Below are positions 11,541 to 22,639 of a stretch of 64,000 nt of DNA, piece by piece. The notes under the pieces were generated by a model. The model ran no database searches. It saw nothing but the letters and a program-made list of their open reading frames with translations, and was not told where the DNA came from. The DNA lies in assembly GCA_017893485.1 (NCBI GenBank), contig CM030366.1, forward strand, positions 187,037,947 through 187,101,946, written 5' to 3'. The translations under genes were made by a program, and so were the position numbers. Each line of letters starts with the position of its first letter. The stretch's first letter is position 1. This DNA comes from Hemerocallis citrina. Its lineage: Eukaryota > Streptophyta > Magnoliopsida > Asparagales > Asphodelaceae.

Positions 11541-12548
11541 ATGAGTAATACGGGTAGGTAAAAGGGGAAGGCAGTGGAGGAGGATTATGGGTTGTGGACT
11601 TCCGGTATTACAGAATATTTTATCAACCTTATGGAGGGTGCAGCTGACAATGGTTTGTTAAAAAGCAACACATTCGAGGCTAAAACCTGGAGTAATTTTG
11701 CGCAACAAATGAATCTTGTGTGTGGGCGTTCATTCTCGGTGGGACAACTGAAGTCGAAATATGGACGACTTAAATCAGAATGGAAGGTGTTTGCTGATAT
11801 GAGGAAACAGAGCGGTTTTGGTTGGGATGAAGCCAACCAAACCGTTACTTGTGAGGCTCCGGTTTGGGAACAATATGTTAAGGTTAATATATATAATCTC
11901 AAACTTTGATTTTTGTTTGTGAATCCTTTTCATTATACTTAATCTTCAATCTAATACTTGCATAGTAATAACATATTCTGTGAATAGATGCATCCTGCTG
12001 CCAAAAAATACGAAAATAAGGGGTTGCCACATTTTGATGCATTGACCAAAATAATGGAGGAATCTGTAGCCCAGGGCAATGTGGCAAGGGCCTCCACACA
12101 AAGTGTGTTCGAGGAGGAGGAGGCGCGGCGGATGAACTATGAGTTTGGCCACTCCCATCAATCACACGTAAATGTGATTGATGAGTCTGATGATGTGCCA
12201 ATGGGTACGGGGTCCGGTTCACGTAAAAGAAAATCTAGTGCATCAAGTGGCCGCGAATCAATGATGTCAAAGATGGCGGAATATCTTGATGTGTGTAAGC
12301 AAACTCAAGAGGTAAAAAGAAGCAGGTACAAGAATAAAAATGAAGTGGAAAGTGCTCCCTCGATTAACCCTGCTTTGGCCGAACAGGATCAATGCCAAGA
12401 TATAACTGATTCGATGACAAGGCTTGATCCAATTGTAGCTTTAAAAGCAGGACACTACCTGTTTCAAAATCCGAACATTTGTCATGCTTTCCTCCGTATG
12501 TCTCGAGAACGGCAGGAGTTGGCGGTGCATTATTATGCCACCCTGTAG
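11541..12548 (+). CDS. PIF/Harbinger ORF1, Myb/SANT-like DNA-binding protein
   Basis: The exons are 11541-11882 and 12-kb exon 11988-12548, separated by a 105-bp GT-AG intron in phase 0. Exon 1 encodes the plant Myb/SANT-like domain (Myb_DNA-bind_3 type): tryptophans spaced through the helices, QLKSKYGRLKSEWKVF in the recognition region, and W-E-Q-Y-V-K at the junction running into M-H-P-A-A-K-K-Y. Exon 2 adds an acidic/Ser-rich linker and a C-terminal helix ending in SRERQELAVHYYATL. In PIF/Pong elements ORF1 binds the element ends and works with the transposase. Oddity: the ATG at 11541 is followed six codons later by TAA (11559-11561), so the annotated start would not give the full protein. 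The downstream frame of 289 codons from 11574 is uninterrupted. It may be inactive, or start elsewhere. Confidence 0.75.
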
Positions 12549-12933
12549 TAATCCCATTCAGCCTAATGGGTTGAACAATTCATGTTGTAGAACATTTTTT
12601 ATGATTATTTCCGTATTTGTTTGAGGTTGATTGTAGTATGACGGCTTTGACGGTGAACAAATTGCTTATTTAATTTAATTTAAATTTGTAATGTTATAAT
12701 TTAAATTTAATTCCTGAAATAGATTTGCTAGTAGTAGTATACCTTGTTATCTTTATTCAATTGCACAGGCTTGTGAAATTCTACCATCTCTCAATATGTT
12801 GTTTTGTGATTCCGTAAATCTCGTTACATATAGTCGTATTATTAAATGTATGTGCACTTGATATGGGATTTTCCCAAAATGATTTCTATCTTCTTCTTTA
12901 TAGTGAGTTACTACTGCAAGTGCATCCTCTGTT

Positions 12934-14209
12934 ATGGATACTTCTTCATCCAGTAGTGACAATCTCGAAGAGGTGATGAATGCAATCTTGATAGCTGAAT
13001 TATGTGAAGAACTTGACCGTACAAGGTCCACTAATAAAAAGCAAACGGGACGTGAATATTTGGATAATATGTTAGCGGGTTCCCAGGCCGAGTTTCATGG
13101 AATATTCCGTATGAACCAAGATTGTTTTATGACCTTGTGTGCTTTCCTGCAAGAAAGGAACTTTTGCGGGGAAACAGCGGAGTCTTCAAGTCATAAGCGA
13201 GTTACTTTCGAGGAAAGTGTGGCTATTTTCCTATATATTGTCGGTCATAGTTCAAGAATGCGACTAGCCGGTAGTACGTTTAACCACTCAACTCAAACAA
13301 TCCAAAAGCACTTTAAAATTGTATTGAAAGGTCTGGCAAGAGCAGCAACATTCCTTATCAGACCTCCTGATTATACACTTGTACATCACAGAATCACGGG
13401 ATCAGAGGACTTTTACCCGTGGTTTCAGGTAATACGTCACCCTGATTGCGTCATGTATTATTAAATTTTTTTGCTAGTTTGGATTTGTGATATCTATTAT
13501 TCGAATTAATAATCTGTAGGAAGCTATTGGTGCTGCTGATGGCACGTTAATAAAAGCTACAGTTCCCGCTAGTCGAAGCAACGCTTGTCGCTCTCGAAAG
13601 GGTATTGTAAGTCAAAATGTATTGGCAGCATGTGATTTTAACATGATGTTCACATTTGTTTACGCGGAATGGGAAGGCAGTGCGAACGATTCCCGTGTAA
13701 TGCATACTGCATTAGCACAAAAACTGTTGCCAATCCCACCGAACGATAGATACTACTTAGTAGATTGTGGTTATACCAATATGCTTGGTTTTTTGGCGCC
13801 ATACCGTGGTGAGCCATACCACTTACAGGACTTTCAAGGGGCCAACCATGCACCAACCCAACCTAGACAACTTTTTAATAAACAACATGCTAGGTTAAGG
13901 AATGTGATTGAGAGAACGTTCGGTGTATTCAAGAAGAGGTTTGCCATCTTCGAGAACATGCCAAACTACCTGTATACAAAACAAGTTATGATGGTCACAG
14001 CCTGTTGTGCACTTCACAATTTTATATGCCTGCACTCACGAAATGATGCATTTTTAGCGGAACTCGATGGCGAACAATTAGTACATCACCAACACACCGA
14101 AGATGCAGCATCCACATCGCAGGAGTTGGATTTATCATCTTCCCAATTGAGACATATGAATAGCAAAAGAGATGATATTGCCATGGCAATGCGGAATGCT
14201 ATACACTAA
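12934..14209 (+). CDS. PIF/Harbinger transposase (DDE_4 type), spliced, open
   Basis: Exon 1 is 12934-13428 and exon 2 is 13520-14209; the 91-bp intron has a GTAATA donor and a CTGTAG acceptor. The joined frame is open for 394 residues, a normal length for the family. The catalytic triad is visible: D172 in GAADGT at the start of exon 2, D222 in EGSANDSRV, and E296 in NVIERTFGVFKKR. The N-terminal half holds the helix-turn-helix region (TFEESVAIFLYIVGH, STQTIQKHF). The enzyme cuts and joins DNA at the element termini in the nucleus, guided by ORF1. ATG at 12934 begins the acidic/Ser N-terminus usual for the family. No disabling change is seen, so this is the most plausibly active gene of a cut-and-paste element in the window. 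Confidence 0.88.
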
Positions 14210-14421
14210 TGTAATTTGAATGTACACATTTTCATTGTATCCATTTTTCGAATTGTTTGGTAAGTGGAATGCGAGGCATTGATGTCATTTGGATATGTTT
14301 GTATCATTGCAATATTACTATTATAAATATCAGCATGCATATGTCCCTTTCAGCTTTTCATTCATTTTTTGAGATGTTGTCTTTACCAATTATTTCAATG
14401 ATGTACAGGTGTTGCACATTA
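14210..14421 (+). other. PIF transposase 3' flank
   Basis: AT-rich 3' untranslated-type sequence between the transposase stop and the first tandem array. No other feature seen. Confidence 0.4.
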
Positions 14422-15240
14422 TTCTCCCTCGTTGGTTTTGAGTTATGATGAGATGGATTTTGTTTCTGAAGTTGCACACTTTGAATCATTTATTGAATGA
14501 TTTGTAGGAGTGACTTGTGATGAATTAATCCTAACTGAGCTTTACTTTTTCCTCGTTGGTTTTAAGTGATGATGAGATGGATTACGTTTCTGAAGTTGCA
14601 TCACTATGAATCATTTATATACATATTTGTAGGAGTGAATTGTGATGAATTAATCCTAACTGAGCTTTACTTTTCCTCGTTGGTTTTGAGTTATGATGAG
14701 ATGGATTTTGTTTCTGAAGTTGCACACTATGAATCATTTATTGAATGATTTGTAGGAGTGACCTGTGATGAATTAATCCTAACTGAGCTTTACTTTTCCT
14801 CGTTGGTTTTAAGTGATGATGAGATGGATTATGTTTCTGAAGTTGCATCTCTACGAATCATTTATATAAAGATTTGTAGGAGTGACTTGTGATGAATTAA
14901 TCCTAACTGAGCTTTACTTTTCCTCGTTGGTTTTAAGTGATGATGAGATGGATTACGTTTCTGAAGTTGCACACTTTGAATCATTTATTGAATGATTTGT
15001 AGGAGTGACTTGTGATGAATTAATCCTAACTGAGCTTTACTTTTCCTCGTTGGTTTTAAGTGATGATGAGATGGATTATGTTTCTGAAGTTGCATCGCTA
15101 TGAATCATTTATATAAAGATTTGTAGGATTGACTTGTGATGAATTAATCCTAACTGAGCTTTACTTTTCCTCGTTGGTTTTAAGTGATGATGAGATGGAT
15201 TACGTTTCTGAAGTTGCATCACTATGAATCATTTATATAC
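14422..15240 (+). repeat. Tandem array of about 123-bp units, seven copies, two alternating types
   Basis: Units start at about 14422, 14551, 14675, 14798, 14921, 15045 and 15168, each beginning TCCTCGTTGGTTTT. Two types differ in TGCACACTTTG...TTATTGAATG versus TGCATCACTATG...TTATATA and mostly alternate, giving a roughly 247-bp higher-order unit. The array lies inside the PIF element, 3' of the transposase. Confidence 0.85.
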
Positions 15241-15254
15241 ATATGTGCCCAAAG

Positions 15255-15324
15255 TGTGACTTATGGTGGCCCTAATGGAGCATATTACAGTGCATCCACC
15301 ACAAGAAAAATGGGTGGCGATGGA
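15255..15324 (+). pseudogene. Captured exon resembling plant MLF1-like (myeloid leukemia factor) protein
   Basis: A short exon-like stretch reads V-T-Y-G-G-P-N-G-A-Y-Y-S-A-S-T-T-R-K-M-G-G-D-G, preceded by AAAG and followed by a strong donor GTAAGT at 15325. The YGG-x-NGAYY-x-(S/A)-x-T-R signature is what I recall from the conserved core of plant MLF1-domain proteins. No other exon of such a gene is present, so it is a transduplicated fragment in the PIF element. The family call rests on about 23 residues and needs a database search. Confidence 0.5.
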
Positions 15325-17710
15325 GTAAGTTTAATTTAATGTGAAAGTTACCTCCTACAATACTCAGCTGGGTTCTAATTATTGTTCTTTGATAGTGTTT
15401 CCCGAAAACACTTTAAACAAACGCTGTTCTTTGGATATTATTTCAGACAAGTAAAAATTTTTTACGTGTGTGGAGCCTTTTATAATACAGTTAATGCTTT
15501 CAGACATGCTTTTGATTATCCTTTGGATATTATGGCTGTGATGATCAACCACTTGTAGATACTTCTTACTAAACTTAGAAGTTGCTGGAGCACATATTCA
15601 TCTGAATTTGAGATGTGATGGGTCAGGTTTGACCTATATTGCTTTGAGTTATAGACATACAAATACCATACTATAATCTGGTATAGTTTATGGTTCGTGA
15701 GTTGCTTTTTGGCTGCTCATGCTTTGAGCACTTATCCATCACTATGTTTCAAGTACAAATTTTGGCTGCTCGTGGTTTCTACTTTGTTTCTGTATACTAA
15801 GCTGCTTTTTAACTACTCATGGTTTCAATTTTGTTCTGGTTTCAATTTTCACCTCACTCAATTGTTGATAAATACTAATCTTACACAATAATCTTGTTCA
15901 ATTTATGGAAACTGAGATATATCTGTGGCTGTTCATGGTTTCAAACCTTGTTTCTGGAGTCAATTTCTATTGCCTTGAATCCTTGATCATTACAAATACT
16001 ACACACTGGACTGAAATGATTACTGCATACTGATATGAGATGCATTATTTGGATGATTTTTCTTTGAACTTTAGCGGGCTATGAGTTCACTCTGAAACAA
16101 TTCGGGTGTTGCTTTTTTAGTTAAACTCTTCAGAAATTGATACCATACTACTAAATGATTGACTCCAGAACAATTCGGGTCTGTTTGTTCCCTTTTTTTT
16201 TTAATCTGCAGCTTTATACCACACTGATGTTCTCATACTGATTGTATTCAGTACTAACCTGAGGGTCTGTTCTTGTGCTGACATTAATAAGTTTCAGATT
16301 GTATTCAGCTTTATTCACCAACTTGTGTTGACATGTATATCTCCCAGTATTCAGATTGTATTCTGAAAAATAAGGGAGGGTATCAGTATTCTAGGATACT
16401 GTTTCCCAAAAACACTATAAACACTATAAAAAATTCAGATTTGTTCATCTGAATTGCAGTTGTATTCAGAATGAACTATTTTGTTCTCTGATATTGCACT
16501 CTGTATCTTGCGGCATCAGGATATGTGAATCTATTTTCATTAATGAAACAAGAAGGAATTGTTGGAGCTTTTTGGCTCAATATAGTTGGGGATGTCAGTA
16601 TTCTGAATAGTATTAGCTGAATTCCACTTAATACAAAGGCCAACCTATGATATTTCTTCAGGAATTTTGAAAAAAATGAAGCTGGAACAAACATACCAGC
16701 ATGGTATCCTTGCATTACGAATTATCTGATTGCATTTGTATTCAGATGGACCTACTTTGTTCTCTGATTTGTTCTGCTGAATTATCTGATTGAATTATCT
16801 GATTGCATTTGTATCTGATTGCATTTGTATTCAGAAGTATCTGATTGCATTTGCATCACTATGAATCAGATAGACCTAGTTTGTTCTCTGATACTGCAAT
16901 TGAGCTCTTTGGCGAATTATAGTGGGGGGTATTTGTACCTGTATTAATAATCAATATTTTTGTGGAGGGACATAACAAAGTGGGAAATGATGGTTTCTGA
17001 TCCCTTATGATTATTTTGTAGTCTATGCTTCCCGTATTTTATCTACATTATCTGCAATCAGAATGCTTTCAAGTCTTCTCATATTTAGGGCTCAGCTTGC
17101 AAAACAAAGAGGGCAACTGGGGGCTTTCTTAGCTGATTGTTCTCAAAAGAGGGTTGCTGCAAATGTTTGGTTAATCTTCTTGCTAACTTTTTTTGTTTTT
17201 GTTTTCCTTTTTATCCAATGTGATTAATATAGCTTTTGTATTGACTACAGGTACAAGTTTCTTATATTGACTACCGGTACAAATTTGCACAAGAAGTTAA
17301 CAAGGAACAGCAGCAGCTCCAGGCAGCAGCAGACACATGGAGCATTTTGTTTACTGACTTTTTTGTGACAATTTTGTATTGATTAAGAATAAAAAAATTG
17401 TAGAACCTTTGTCCAGAATATATGTATTGATCCCGGGCCATTTTTCTTCAGAATATATGCATTAAAGTAAGCTTGTTTTCTTGAATAAATTGGTTGAGTA
17501 TGTTAATTTGTGAATATTTTTTAGTCTGATTATCTTCTCGTACATCCTATTTGATCTCACATGCAATATTTTATCCGATCACTGCTACTACTTGCTATCA
17601 CATGCAATCTCAACAAAACAAACAAAAAAATACTTCTCATTTAAGAATGAAGAACTGCAATTACCAAAAGAGGTAATGATAACAGCAAAACATTGATCCA
17701 AAACAATGAT
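15325..17710 (+). other. PIF internal non-coding region with acquired-looking DNA
   Basis: No long reading frame. The words TATTCAGA, CAGATTGTATTCAG and TCTGATTGCATTTG recur from 16200 to 16900. An exon-like patch at 17268-17345 (after a CTACAG acceptor-like site) could encode YKFAQEVNKEQQQLQAAADTW, which I do not recognise. The remainder looks like intron or UTR sequence and may belong to captured host genes. Confidence 0.4.
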
Positions 17711-18760
17711 AACAGAACAGCTTTTAAACTCCTTTTTCCAGGAAAACAGCTTTCAGATAACAGTTTTCAGCACGAAATATAACAGAACAGCTTTTAAACT
17801 CTCTTTTTCAGAAAAACAGCTTTCAGATAACAGTTTTCAGCAAGAAATATAACAAAACAGCTTTTAAACTCGTTTTTTCAGAAAAACAGCTTTCAGATAA
17901 CAGTTTTCAGCAAGAAATACAACAGAACAGCTTTTAAACTCGTTATTCCAGAAAAACAGCTTTCAGATAACAGTTTTCAGCAAGAAATATAACCGAACAG
18001 CTTTTAAATTCCTTTTTCCAGGAAAACAGCTTTCAGATAACAGTTTTCAGCACGAAATATAACAGAACAGCTTTTAAACTCTCTTTTTCAGGAAAACAGC
18101 TTTCAGATAACAGTTTTCAGCAAGAAATATAACAGAACAGCTTTTAAACTCGTTTTTCAGAAAAACAGCTTTCAGATAACAGTTTTCAGCAAGAAATATA
18201 ACAGAACAGCTTTTAAACTCGTTATTCCAGAAAAACAGCTTTCAGATAACAGTTTTCAGCAAGAAATATAACCGAACAGCTTTTAAACTCCTTTTTCCAG
18301 AAAAACAGTTTTCAGATAACAGTTTTCAGCACGAAATATAACAGAGCAGCTTTTAAACTCTCTTTTCCAAAAAAACAGCTTTCAGATAACAGTTTTCAGT
18401 AAGAAATATAACAGAACAGCTTTTAAACTCGTTTTTTCAGAAAAACAGCTTTCAGATAACAGTTTTCAGCAAGAAATATAACAGAACAGCTTTTAAACTC
18501 GTTATTCCAGAAAAACAGCTTTCAGATAGCAGTTGTCAGCAAGAAATATAACCGAACAACTTTTAAACTCCTTTTTCCAGGAAAACAGCTTTCAGATAAC
18601 AGTTTTCAGCAAGAAATATAACAGAACAGCTTTTAAACTCGTTTTTTCAGAAAAACAGCTTTCAGATAACAGTTTTCAGCTAGAAATATAACAGAACAGC
18701 TTCTAAACTCTCTTTTTCAGATAAACAGTATTCAGAATACAGTTTTCAGAATATAGGCTA
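17711..18760 (+). repeat. Tandem array of 70-bp units, 15 copies, in a four-unit higher-order pattern
   Basis: Units begin AACAGAACAGCTTTTAAACTC every 70 bp from 17711 to about 18690. The variable word after this start cycles through CCTTTTTCCA, CTCTTTTTCA, CGTTTTTTCA and CGTTATTCCA three times, then a scrambled remainder follows. The unit core (TTTCAGATAACAGTTTTCAG) resembles the subterminal TATTCAGAATACAGTTTTCAG at about 18728-18748, so the array appears to be amplified element-end sequence. Confidence 0.9.
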
Positions 18761-18855
18761 AACAAACAGCTTTTAAACTCATTTTCAAAATACCTCTATT
18801 CAGAATACTCTATTCAGAAAACTCTATTCTAAATATCAAAACAAACGCACTCTAG

Positions 18856-19731
18856 TTGTTTTAATAGAAAATGGTTAACTTTAATAGAATTCAATATAAG
18901 ATTATCTAAAATAGATTTTGATAAACAAATTTAAATATGGCAAACAATTAGGATAATAAATATATTATTATTATTTTGCAAAAAACTAATTTAAATAAAA
19001 ATAACCAACTTTTTGAAAATTAGAATTTTCATATTTCTCAAGAAAACTAATTTAAATAAGGATAAAACAATTTATCAGGTTTTAACTAAATAAAACATTT
19101 TATGTATGGCATCTAATTAAGAGATAAAAGATTCAAATAAGTCATGATTGACGATTACAAATGTTCAAGACAAATAAGTACTTTACCCATGTGACGATAT
19201 TTTGTATGAGCTAATTTTGTGTTTATGTTATGTATATGGTGATTTTTTTTAATAAAAGATTTCCTTCTTTAAATCGTAAATAAGAGAAAACTACAAAAAT
19301 ACAGATGCACGACCTATTTTTTAATTTATTTTTAAATAAGTAAAGAATAAGGTTGTTCCAACAACAACAAAAAGTGAGAATGTACTGATACGTAATGCAC
19401 TAAAGAAGAAAAAAAATTTTAAGATGATTCAAAACCTTTATTAAGCATTTAAGTTATAAAAAAAACTCGAAATCAAACTTAGAATTTAGCAATCAAAACA
19501 CTAAGTACAGATCCTGGAATGAGTAGTAGAAGAAGAAGAACTGATATCAACTCATCTAGCGAAATAAGATGCATCCATTCCAAAAAGAGACAAAATTTAA
19601 CGAAATACTCACTTAAACCCCAAATCCGATCATGAAATTACAACCCGATAATAAGATCAAATACAATAAACACTCCATCGCGATTCCTGAATCCAAGTAT
19701 CCTAATCCTAATCCTAAAATTGAAAGATAAA
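18856..19731. other. AT-rich flanking DNA, no gene
   Basis: Sequence between the PIF element and the outer hAT element. Very AT-rich; I see no reading frame, RNA gene or bounded repeat. Confidence 0.5.
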
Positions 19732-19926
19732 TAGGGCTGTTCACACTTTGGTCAAAACCGATTACCGAACCGAAATTTGACAATTTGGTTAGGTTTTTCG
19801 GTTCGGTTTTGACCCGAACCGGAGTTTTTATCAAGAGTTCGGTTCGGTTTTTGGTTTGCTTTTGAATAAACCGAACCGAAACAAAAACCAAAGTTTTTTT
19901 GGACCCATGATTTTTTTGAACCGAAA

Positions 19927-20674
19927 CTTATCTTGGTTGCTGCATTGATTGTTTTGCCTACTACTTGGTTACGAAGCTTGAAAGTTCTTGTCTACTTCTC
20001 TGCTGTACAAGTAATCTATACATTTCATTGACGTGTTCCTAACAAGTTTGATCATAGCTCCAAGCGGTAAGGTGAGGAAACTAAATAGAAAGTTGACCAT
20101 ATCTTCACCACCCTCCATGAACCACCTCATTTCACTTTTTGTTACGAACAGCTTAACAACAGAAATTTACCATTCTGCTTTGCTCTATCGTTTGTGGCAG
20201 ACTCAAGGAAGCACGAATTAGTCAGAGGTCTCTTTGAAGTCAATGATTTCTCAAGCAAATTCAGAAACTGAAACCAATACAAATATTCAGTTAATTTTGT
20301 ATGCATCAATTTTGTATACATCTTTCTTCTAGATAAAAATGTAAACAGTGAAGCATTTATGCTTTAAACAGTTCAAAGAAACATTTATTTGATGTGCTCA
20401 GTTTGTCATGCGGTTACCTCTTTACGGCCAAAATCAGGCACCCTTTCTTCAAGAATGCTCCTATCTTTCACACCCAGTTTGTCTTTGCATCATTTGTTTT
20501 GCTTGGTACTTTGCTCTGGACCGGTATAACCGAGACCGGATTTCATGCTCAAGGAGACTTTTTAATTTGAGCGGATTGCCCATGGCCCTTGGTCTTTATG
20601 CCATTTGCTTCTGTGGTCATGCAGTTTTTCCAACTGTATATACATCGATGAAAGATACCACTCGATTCTCCAAG
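19927..20674 (+). pseudogene. Captured AVT1-type vacuolar amino-acid transporter fragment (two exons)
   Basis: Exon A (19927-20004) encodes LVAALIVLPTTWLRSL and ends at a GTACAAGT donor. Exon B (about 20478-20674) follows a CACCCAG acceptor, encodes LLGTLLWTGITETGF, then NLSGLPMALGLY and HAVFPTVYTSM, and stops at a CCAAG/GTAGCA donor. These are transmembrane-region motifs of plant AVT1-like members of the Aa_trans family, proton-coupled amino-acid transporters of the vacuolar membrane. The frame shifts by one base near 20555-20562, so the fragment is broken. N- and C-terminal parts are missing. It lies in hAT-1 with exon order and an intron preserved, so it was copied from genomic DNA. Confidence 0.75.
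20035..20163 (-). pseudogene. Captured DUF674 protein fragment
   Basis: On the minus strand the reading runs L-F-V-T-K-S-E-M-R-W-F, then EGGEDMVNFLFSFLTLPLGA. The pattern FVDFLFS-LTLPLG is characteristic of plant DUF674 proteins of unknown function. Only about 43 codons are recognisable. It lies between the two AVT1 exons and in the opposite orientation, so a second host gene was acquired by the same element. No function is expected. Confidence 0.6.
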
Positions 20675-20779
20675 GTAGCAACCCTACAACAATTAAAACT
20701 ATACTTGTTTTGACCAGGGCCGGCCCGGAGATCCGGGTTGCCCTAGCCGAACACATATTTTGTTGCCCTTTAATAAAAA

Positions 20780-21479
20780 AAATTTAATACTAACAACAAA
20801 CGGTAAAAGTAAAGCAAATAAAATAAATTTACGCAAAGCCATAAAAAGCATCAAATGTACACTATGCCATGAAAAGCAATTTATGCAAAAATATTTCCTG
20901 ATTTAAAATAAAAATCAATCTAGGAACAGAAAATCTACTTACCACAATGTTACAGTAATGACAGTATATTCCAGAATCTTTTATATAGCTATTGCATAGT
21001 TTCTGTCAATAAAATAAACTTGTTAGTGAAAAAGAAGAAACATATAATGGTAAACTTAAGCAATAAAAATAGTAATTAATTAATAAATATTGTGCCTCGA
21101 ACATAATACCTATTTTGGCTCCCTCAAGTAAAATGTAATCCATGAACACTAACTTGTGGAGGCTCAGACCCCTTCACAAATGACAATTCAGAAAATTAAG
21201 TTTAAGTTGAAGCACAAGATTTGTAGAAATTAATGCATATTAATTAAATATACCCACTTTTTCTGTGAAGATGTCCTCTCATATAGACCAGCACAAGTGT
21301 ACCGACAAATCATTCTAAAATATGTTAAGTATGTTGTAAGGACTTATCTTTATGTTTCAAGAATTTATCTTTGATAAAAGCATGATTACATTGTTTTTTA
21401 AATCTTGAACTACAACATAAAGTCAAACAAAATATGATTACATTTGCAAAATCAAAATTACATCGGATTACAATTTGGT
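20780..21479. other. hAT-2 3' region, non-coding
   Basis: AT-rich DNA between the left TIR and the transposase stop codon; on the minus strand it is the 3' untranslated side. Nothing else recognised. Confidence 0.4.
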
Positions 21480-22274
21480 TCAAAGAAATATGCTTCTCCT
21501 TGCATTTCTTGAAGCAAATTCTTCAATTAAGTCATCATACTTGAGTTTCTCCAAAAATTCATTCTCGATTGAGATCATAGCCAATCCACTCAATCTTTCT
21601 TGGGACATGGTAGTCCAAAGGTACGTTTTTATCAACTTTAACTTAGAAAAACTCCTCTCCACCGAGGCAACTGTAACCGGTATAGTCAACAAAATTCGAT
21701 AAGCAAACCATACACTTTGGAAACCACCTTCATCCCAATAAGATCTTATAAAGTTAAGGATGTCAATTGATTTGATCATCTCCTTTGGCAATATTTTTTT
21801 CAACTCTCTAAGATCTTGAAATAATTCTTTCCCATAAATATCACATTGTTGGTCATGTTCCAAGAAGCTTTGTAGTTTAGTGCAGTGCTCCCTTAATTTC
21901 TCTTCACTAACACTTACAAACTTCGCATTAAATAAAAATCCAAAGATTTCTTCATAGAGTTCAAATTGTTTAAACCGATCATTTAATGATGTAAGAGCTT
22001 GAGCGTCTTCATCTACATCAACATCTTCATGTTCATCAAGAAATCCATCTCTGTCTTCAACACTAGTACCAATAGCTTCTCCAACTTGACTCGAATGTAG
22101 AGATTTTTGAGATTTTGCATCAAATAATTTAGAAATTGAGCCCACCAGTGATTGTGCAATTACATCTTTGCCTTGCTTGACCCTCCTATTATGAGATCCG
22201 GAATTTTGTTTCCGAAACCTCACTCGATTCTTTTCATTTTCATCCTTAGTCATTGTACCTATAGGATATCGCAA
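21480..22274 (-). pseudogene. hAT transposase, internally deleted (N-terminus fused to dimerisation domain)
   Basis: The frame of 264 codons starts at 22274 or 22253. Residues 1-45 (RKQNSGSHNRRVKQGKD and SLVGSISKLF) look like the N-terminal leader of TTF-zinc-finger hAT transposases. Then an acidic linker leads directly into the C-terminal part: YGKELFQDLRELKKIL, then the dimerisation hallmark SVERSFSKLKLIKTYL and MSQERLSGLAMISIE near residues 205-245. The TTF zinc finger, the DUF4371 region and most of the RNase H-like catalytic core are missing, so it cannot transpose DNA. The deletion is in frame, so a short protein able to dimerise could still be made. It belongs to hAT-2. Confidence 0.8.
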
Positions 22275-22639
22275 TAAGAATTAAACCTCACTCGGTTCTT
22301 GTCATTTTGAAAAACTTGAATAGTGTATTAAATAAAGTAATATCCCTAAAACAAATAAATAATAGTGTAGTAAGATCATTAATATCCCTAAAACTTGAAT
22401 AGTGTAGTAAGATAATTATTTCTTATTGCATGAAAACAGGTGAGGAGGGTATTCGGAAAGTCCTAATGGTTCTTCCTTACATGTGTATTATAATCTCCAT
22501 TGTATGATCTCTCTACTTTTCTTCTCTACTTGGATGCTAAGAAAAGAAGAAAGATAACCTTTTAAATTAACTATATAAGTTTTAAAAATTACCTTGAAGA
22601 GGCAATCAGTAGACACACATCCAAGCTGATTATTAAAAT

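Larger units (their letters stand above)
10647..18852 (+). mobile_element. PIF/Harbinger DNA transposon, 8206 bp
   Basis: The left end is GGGCCTGTTTGTTTTGATA and the right end is the inverted TATCAAAACAAACGCACTC, flanked by TAG at 10644-10646 and 18853-18855, a 3-bp duplication as usual for PIF/Harbinger. It carries the two genes expected of the superfamily: a Myb/SANT-like ORF1 and a DDE_4 transposase on the same strand. It is unusually long because of two tandem arrays (14422-15240 and 17711-18760) and acquired DNA. It inserted exactly at the terminal CTAG of the Helitron. Confidence 0.88.

Noticed and set aside
17711..18760. CRISPR-like regular array
   Set aside because: Units are contiguous 70-bp tandem repeats without unique spacers, inside a plant PIF transposon.
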